DNA from: MGBC113645 sp036308445
GTDB lineage: Bacteria; Bacillota_I; Bacilli_A; Erysipelotrichales; Coprobacillaceae
Direction of reading: 5' to 3'
DNA: 18,778 bases
NCBI GenBank assembly: GCA_036308445.1
Contig: JAXJVS010000037.1
Span: 1-18,778, forward strand
Shown one piece after another: positions 15,141 to 18,778 of this stretch. Both the position numbers and the translations under genes were made by a program. How positions within the stretch are numbered: position 1 is the stretch's first letter; every line of letters starts with the position of its first letter. The notes beneath the pieces are model-generated. The model saw only the letters and a program-made list of their open reading frames with translations, was not told the origin of the DNA and did not search any database.

Positions 15141-16733
15141 ATGAATCAAACTATATTATTAATTGGCATTGTCATTGTTATTTGTGTTCTTTTACACCAT
15201 TGGATAGAAAAATTACCTGTGCCTTCATTACTTATCTTTTTAGGTTTGGGAATGATGTTTGGTGAGAATGGAGTCTTAAAAATTTCTTTTGATAATTATG
15301 TCATTTCTGAAATGATCTGTTCTACATGTTTAATCTTTATTATTTATTATGGTGGTTTTGGAATTAATCTTAAAGCTGCAAAAAAAGTCATTCAACCATC
15401 AATTTTTCTATCCACTCTAGGTGTTGCATTAACTGCATCTATTGTAGGATTATTTACTTATTTTATTTTTGATATTTCTTTATTAGAAGGGATGTTAATT
15501 GGTTCTGTCATTGCTTCAACTGATGCTGCTAGTGTCTTTAGTGTGTTAAAATCTCAAAAACTAAGCTTAAAATATCACACTGACTCCCTTTTAGAGCTAG
15601 AATCAGGTTCAAATGATCCTATTTCTTATATGTTAACTGTTGTTTTAACTGCATTATTACTAGGTCAGAATATTTCTATACCATTTATGCTTATTTCTCA
15701 AATTATATTAGGTATTATTAGTGGAATTCTTATTGGAAAAATAACAGTTTATTTACTTAATCGTTTAACAACACAATTGAATCAAGCAACAACTATATTG
15801 GTTGTAGCTGCTGTTTTAATAGCATATGCTTTACCTACTATGATTAATGGCAATGGATATCTTTCTGTGTATCTATGTGGTATTATCATGGGAAATTCAG
15901 AAATTCCAGAAAAAAGAAGTCAAGTTCACTTCTTTGATACACTCACTGGTATTGCGCAAATGATGATTTTCTTTTTATTAGGATTATTAGTTACACCTTC
16001 GGCTTTGCCAGAAGTCTTTATTCCTTCCCTCATCATCATGCTATTTTTAACTTTTATTGCAAGACCACTAGCTGTATCAGTTATACTATTACCTTTTAAA
16101 GCTAAAATTGAACAGCTATTATTAGTTTCATGGTCAGGTCTTCGTGGAGTTGCATCCATTGTATTTGCGATATATGTTGTAACACATGAGATTATTCTCC
16201 CATTTCATATATTTAATCTGGTTTTTTGTATCGTACTAATGTCTATTGCTTTTCAAGGTACTGGTCTACCATTAGTAGCTAAAAAAGTAAAGATGATTGA
16301 CGAACATGCAAATATCAAAAAAACATTTAATGACTATCAAGAAAATAGTTCAATAAATTTCTTGAAAATTCATGTTGAAAAAAACGATTCTTGGGAAAAT
16401 CAATATATTAAAGACTTAGTACTACCGAAAAATTTACTCATTGCTTTAATTATCAGAAACAAACATGATTTGATTGTTCCTGCTGGTGATACGCTTATAA
16501 AACAAGGAGATTTACTAGTCCTTGCTGGTCATGAATTCGATGATCGTAAAAGTCTAATGCTTAATGAAATCACAATAGGTGAAAATCATAAATGGAAACA
16601 AAAAACATTAAGTGAAATTTCTATTGATAAAGGTACTCTTATTGTTATGTTAGAAAGAAATAATCAGACAATTGTACCTTCAGGAGATACAATAATACTA
16701 GAAAACGATACTTTAGTTATCGCTAAATTTTAA
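15141..16733 (+). CDS. CPA1 (NhaP/CvrA-type) K+ or Na+/H+ antiporter with RCK_C domains
   Basis: A 530-residue membrane antiporter. Residues 1 to about 390 form the Na_H_Exchanger domain (12-13 helices), with STDAASVFSVL (Asp128) and GSNDP (Asn158-Asp159), the Asn-Asp pair of electroneutral CPA1 transporters, and SWSGLRGVASIVFA further on. Two RCK_C/TrkA-C-like segments follow, about 400-460 (ENQYIKDLVLPKN through DTLIKQGDLLVLAGHE) and 470-530 (DTIILENDTLVIAKF), probably ligand-responsive gates. No Rossmann RCK_N domain is present. The layout is that of CvrA/NhaP2-type potassium/proton antiporters, so K+ export is likely, though the ion is not provable from sequence. AAAGGAGGT precedes the ATG. 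Confidence 0.9.
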   Translation: MNQTILLIGIVIVICVLLHHWIEKLPVPSLLIFLGLGMMFGENGVLKISFDNYVISEMICSTCLIFIIYYGGFGINLKAAKKVIQPSIFLSTLGVALTASIVGLFTYFIFDISLLEGMLIGSVIASTDAASVFSVLKSQKLSLKYHTDSLLELESGSNDPISYMLTVVLTALLLGQNISIPFMLISQIILGIISGILIGKITVYLLNRLTTQLNQATTILVVAAVLIAYALPTMINGNGYLSVYLCGIIMGNSEIPEKRSQVHFFDTLTGIAQMMIFFLLGLLVTPSALPEVFIPSLIIMLFLTFIARPLAVSVILLPFKAKIEQLLLVSWSGLRGVASIVFAIYVVTHEIILPFHIFNLVFCIVLMSIAFQGTGLPLVAKKVKMIDEHANIKKTFNDYQENSSINFLKIHVEKNDSWENQYIKDLVLPKNLLIALIIRNKHDLIVPAGDTLIKQGDLLVLAGHEFDDRKSLMLNEITIGENHKWKQKTLSEISIDKGTLIVMLERNNQTIVPSGDTIILENDTLVIAKF

Positions 16734-16768
16734 AAGCAGGTTGGTTTTCACAAACCATACCTGCTTTT
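16732..16768. terminator. Bidirectional terminator between convergent genes
   Basis: AAAAGCAGG..TGGTTT (from 16732) pairs with AAACCA..CCTGCTTTT (to 16768), with one small bulge and a short TCAC loop. The stem begins inside the stop codon of the plus-strand antiporter gene and ends within the stop codon of the minus-strand kinase gene. Confidence 0.85.
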
Positions 16769-17699
16769 ATTGTTTAATATCCTTTTTAATACCAAATTCT
16801 TGTGGTAAAAATCTTGGACAAACATTTTCACTTGATACTATGACCGAAGAGGCTAATTGAGTACCAATTTCTACTGAATCTTCTAATGTTTTACCATAAG
16901 TAAGACCAATTGCTACTCCTGAACAGAAAGCATCACCAGCACCTGTTGTATCATTGACATGAACTTTCTTAGCTGGACAAATTCCACTATGACCTTGGTT
17001 ATCAGCATATACACAACCCTTTGACCCCATAGTTACTACTATGGCTGGTATGTTTGCTAATTTTATCTTTTCTTCTATTATTTTTCGTAACTGTTTAGGA
17101 CTTGTCTTACTATAATCTTCATTGAATAACATTCCTGCTTCCAATTCATTACAAATAAAACAATCATATTTCTTTAATAAATCTCTTCTTTCTAAAGCAA
17201 TACTCATATTTGAAACAATAGAGAAAACTTTCTTATTATATTTTTCAGCTAATTCAAAAACTTTCTTAACAATTTCTTTATTCATATCTGCTTCTAATAC
17301 TACAGAATCACATTGACCAATAATCTCATCACCTTTTTCTTCCAATAAATCCAAAATAGGCATAAGATTAGGTCTTTGAGAAATCGAACCAGCTACATCT
17401 CCATTCTCATTGAATACTGCTAACCAAGTTCCCATTCCATTAGGTACTTTTAAAATATAATCAGTATTAACTTTATGATTCTTTAATCTTTTAATAACAT
17501 CTTCTCCTAAAGCAGATTCATCGACAATACTGACAAATGTTGGACGAAGTTCAATATTAGCAATATCCTCTACTACATTACGACTTACACCACCATGAAT
17601 ATATTTAATAGTACCCGCATTTCTACCATCAGGTATATAAGCATCTAAAGGAAAACCCTTAATATCCACAAATATTGCACCTATGACTACAATTCCCAT
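16767..17699 (-). CDS. PfkB-family carbohydrate/nucleoside kinase
   Basis: A 310-residue ribokinase-fold enzyme that transfers phosphate from ATP to a sugar or nucleoside. GGVSRNVVEDIA (36-47) is the substrate-lid region, and DTTGAGDAFCSG (from about 250; catalytic Asp256) is PfkB signature 2 with the anion hole. The GGVxRNxxE form and length resemble pseudouridine kinases and related nucleoside kinases, but no pseudouridine glycosidase gene is adjacent, so the substrate is left open. The ATG at 17699 is 8 bases after GGTGG; GTG at 17711 lies within that site and is less likely. It is a monocistronic gene with its own extended -10 promoter. Confidence 0.88.
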   Translation of the reverse strand: MGIVVIGAIFVDIKGFPLDAYIPDGRNAGTIKYIHGGVSRNVVEDIANIELRPTFVSIVDESALGEDVIKRLKNHKVNTDYILKVPNGMGTWLAVFNENGDVAGSISQRPNLMPILDLLEEKGDEIIGQCDSVVLEADMNKEIVKKVFELAEKYNKKVFSIVSNMSIALERRDLLKKYDCFICNELEAGMLFNEDYSKTSPKQLRKIIEEKIKLANIPAIVVTMGSKGCVYADNQGHSGICPAKKVHVNDTTGAGDAFCSGVAIGLTYGKTLEDSVEIGTQLASSVIVSSENVCPRFLPQEFGIKKDIKQ

Positions 17700-17731
17700 T
17701 TTCTTTTCCACCTTTCAACAAATTTCATCTT

Positions 17732-17740
17732 ATTATAACA
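17732..17740 (-). promoter_or_regulatory. Extended -10 promoter of the PfkB kinase gene
   Basis: TGTTATAAT on the minus strand is a perfect extended -10, 32 bases before the start codon. The -35 region is only T-rich. Confidence 0.6.
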
Positions 17741-17754
17741 TAATTCAATCATAA

Positions 17755-17785
17755 ATAAAAAGACCTCAATATAAATGAAAGTCTT
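17755..17785 (-). terminator. Probable terminator of plsY
   Basis: On the minus strand AAGACTTTC and GAGGTCTT form an 8-pair stem with one bulge and one G-T pair around an AT loop, followed by TTTTTATTT. The stem is weaker than the other terminators here. Confidence 0.55.
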
Positions 17786-17806
17786 CTTCTAAACAATGAA
17801 TTATCT

Positions 17807-18421
17807 TTATTTTTTTACTCTATGCTCACCTTTATTAGCACTTCTAAATCCAAACTCGGTACCATTGAGCAATCTATGTATATTTTCTTTATGCTTATAT
17901 AATATGACTACACTAGCAATAACTAGTATTGCAGCAGCAATCAGATTATGATGAATGACTGCAGTATAAACAGGAACTAATATAATAGTTGAGAAAGTTC
18001 CACTTACAATATAATCTGTAATTAAAGTAACCAATACAATAATTATCACAATAGCAATCGCAAATTTCCAATCTAACGCAATTGTCATACCAATATAAGA
18101 AGCAAAACCTTTTCCCCCTTTAAAATTCAAATAAAAAGGAAAAATATGACCTATAATACAAGATACACCTGCTACTTCTTTAACATATTGCAAATCAGGA
18201 AAAATATATTTCAATAACATGACTGCAACAATAGCTTTCAATATATCATGTAATCCCACAATTATACCTGCTTTCCATCCTAATAAAGCCATAGTATTAG
18301 AAGCTCCTAAATTTTTTGAACCCATCTTTTTCAGTTCAACACCATTTAACTTTCCTAAATAATAAGACATACTTGAACTACCAATCAAGTAGGCAACAAC
18401 AATAACAATAATATACTTCAT
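17807..18421 (-). CDS. plsY: Glycerol-3-phosphate acyltransferase PlsY
   Basis: A 204-residue inner-membrane enzyme that moves an acyl group from acyl-phosphate to glycerol 3-phosphate, the first step of phospholipid synthesis. The three PlsY motifs are present: GSKNLGASN (34-42, family GSGNxGAxN), HIFPFYLNFKGGKGFA (92-107), and HKENIHRLLNGTE near the C-terminus (family HxxNIxRLxxGxE). About five helices; normal length. Both ATG codons at 18427 and 18421 follow AAAGGGG; the second has better spacing (8 bases) and is preferred. In the first motif the usual Gly of GSGN is Lys, a conservative oddity outside the Asn residues. Confidence 0.94.
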   Translation of the reverse strand: MKYIIVIVVAYLIGSSSMSYYLGKLNGVELKKMGSKNLGASNTMALLGWKAGIIVGLHDILKAIVAVMLLKYIFPDLQYVKEVAGVSCIIGHIFPFYLNFKGGKGFASYIGMTIALDWKFAIAIVIIIVLVTLITDYIVSGTFSTIILVPVYTAVIHHNLIAAAILVIASVVILYKHKENIHRLLNGTEFGFRSANKGEHRVKK

Positions 18422-18478
18422 TTTCATTCCCCTTTAATCTTTGCCCAAAACTCAATATATCATAATTCAACTCATATT

Positions 18479-18507
18479 CCTATACAGAAATATCAAATTT
18501 TTGTCAA
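18479..18507 (-). promoter_or_regulatory. Probable plsY promoter
   Basis: A perfect TTGACA (18507-18502), 17 bp, then TATAGG (18484-18479). The -35 box shares bases with the T-tract of the terminator just upstream. Confidence 0.6.
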
Positions 18508-18530
18508 AAAAGACTAGCAAACTAGTCTTT
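18503..18530 (-). terminator. Terminator downstream of the methyltransferase remnant
   Basis: A perfect 9-bp stem, AAAGACTAG (18509-18517) and CTAGTCTTT (18522-18530), with a 4-base loop, is followed on the minus strand by TTTTTTGAC. It includes the stop codon of the decayed gene. Confidence 0.8.
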
Positions 18531-18778
18531 CATAAATAAATCAATATTAATAAACTTTTGTCTAGCTATCTTTACCATTTCATGTGAAAGATCAATCCTG
18601 TAACCTTAGCCTTTCTTTGAAGATAATCAGGAAACAGTACACCAGTACCACAAGCTACATCTAACACTGAAGTATTTTCTTTAACTTTAGAATTATCTCA
18701 TATTTTATTAATAATCTCATCGTTTCTAACCATATCATCATCCCACCACGATGCACAATGATCAAAAAATAATTCTAC
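18522..18778 (-). pseudogene. Decayed class I SAM-dependent methyltransferase (partial)
   Basis: Reading leftward from the window edge, one frame gives ELFFDHCASWWDDDMVR, then an in-frame TGA (18698-18696), then VLDVACGTGVLFPDYLQRK, the SAM-binding motif I with flanks. Near 18600 the frame is lost; the +1 frame continues as IDLSHEMVKIARQKF, motif II of the same fold, and stops at 18522, far short of a normal methyltransferase of some 200 residues. So the gene has one nonsense codon, one frameshift and a lost C-terminal half, while its terminator survives. The 5' end lies beyond the window. TGA is not likely to encode Trp here, because all other genes use TGG. Confidence 0.75.

Noticed and set aside
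16767..17699. Assigning the PfkB kinase as pseudouridine kinase
   Set aside because: The GGVSRN motif is suggestive, but no pseudouridine glycosidase or transporter gene is adjacent and substrate residues cannot be judged without an alignment.
18696..18698. TGA as Trp, which would remove one lesion in the methyltransferase and suggest a Mollicutes-like code
   Set aside because: All intact genes in the window use TGG for Trp and none contains an internal TGA; the separate frameshift and missing C-terminus also show real decay.

Overview
The window is AT-rich DNA from a low-GC Firmicute that uses the standard genetic code (no open reading frame reads through TGA). Strong AGGAGG-type ribosome binding sites, tight gene packing, a cre-like box and a Mn-type riboswitch fit Bacillota. 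The gene styles would suit a gut Erysipelotrichia/Coprobacillaceae-like organism, but that placement is a guess. The content is chromosomal housekeeping with a strong cation-transport theme. I see no insertion sequences, phage genes, CRISPR arrays, tRNA or rRNA.

Layout. (1) At 172-1503 (minus) is a MATE-family exporter, read from a promoter with a 19-bp spacer and a MerR-type half-site (1524-1554). (2) At 1699-4458 (plus) is a complete riboswitch-controlled unit: promoter, yybP-ykoY (Mn2+) type aptamer, overlapping intrinsic terminator, then a Ca2+/Mn2+-type P2 ATPase. (3) At 4488-13784 (minus) is one ten-gene operon for a membrane Mrp/Mbh-like cation:proton antiporter complex. Its transcription order is mrpE, F, G, a stand-alone MbhD-like subunit, an MbhE-MrpB fusion, mrpC, then four large NuoL/M/N-type antiporter subunits. 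It has a good promoter and a near-perfect cre box, ends in a perfect 12-bp hairpin, and holds no hydrogenase, quinone or NADH-oxidising gene. (4) At 13916-15025 (minus) is an aldo/keto reductase with two C-terminal 4Fe-4S clusters. (5) At 15141-16733 (plus) is a CPA1 cation/proton antiporter with two RCK_C domains. (6) At 16767-17699 (minus) is a PfkB-family kinase. (7) At 17807-18421 (minus) is the acyltransferase PlsY. (8) At 18522-18778 (minus) is a decayed SAM-methyltransferase gene running off the right edge.

How the parts may work together. The Mrp-like complex and the CPA1 antiporter both exchange Na+ or K+ for protons, and the riboswitch-controlled ATPase would export Mn2+ or Ca2+, so the core handles cation and pH homeostasis. 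The most unusual element is the Mrp-like operon. Canonical Mrp has two antiporter-type subunits (MrpA and MrpD) and complex I has three. Here there are four, each keeping the Glu and Lys residues expected for ion translocation, which implies an unusually long ion-pumping arm with no redox module in view. The best-supported regulatory find is the riboswitch, whose P1 pairing is mutually exclusive with the terminator.
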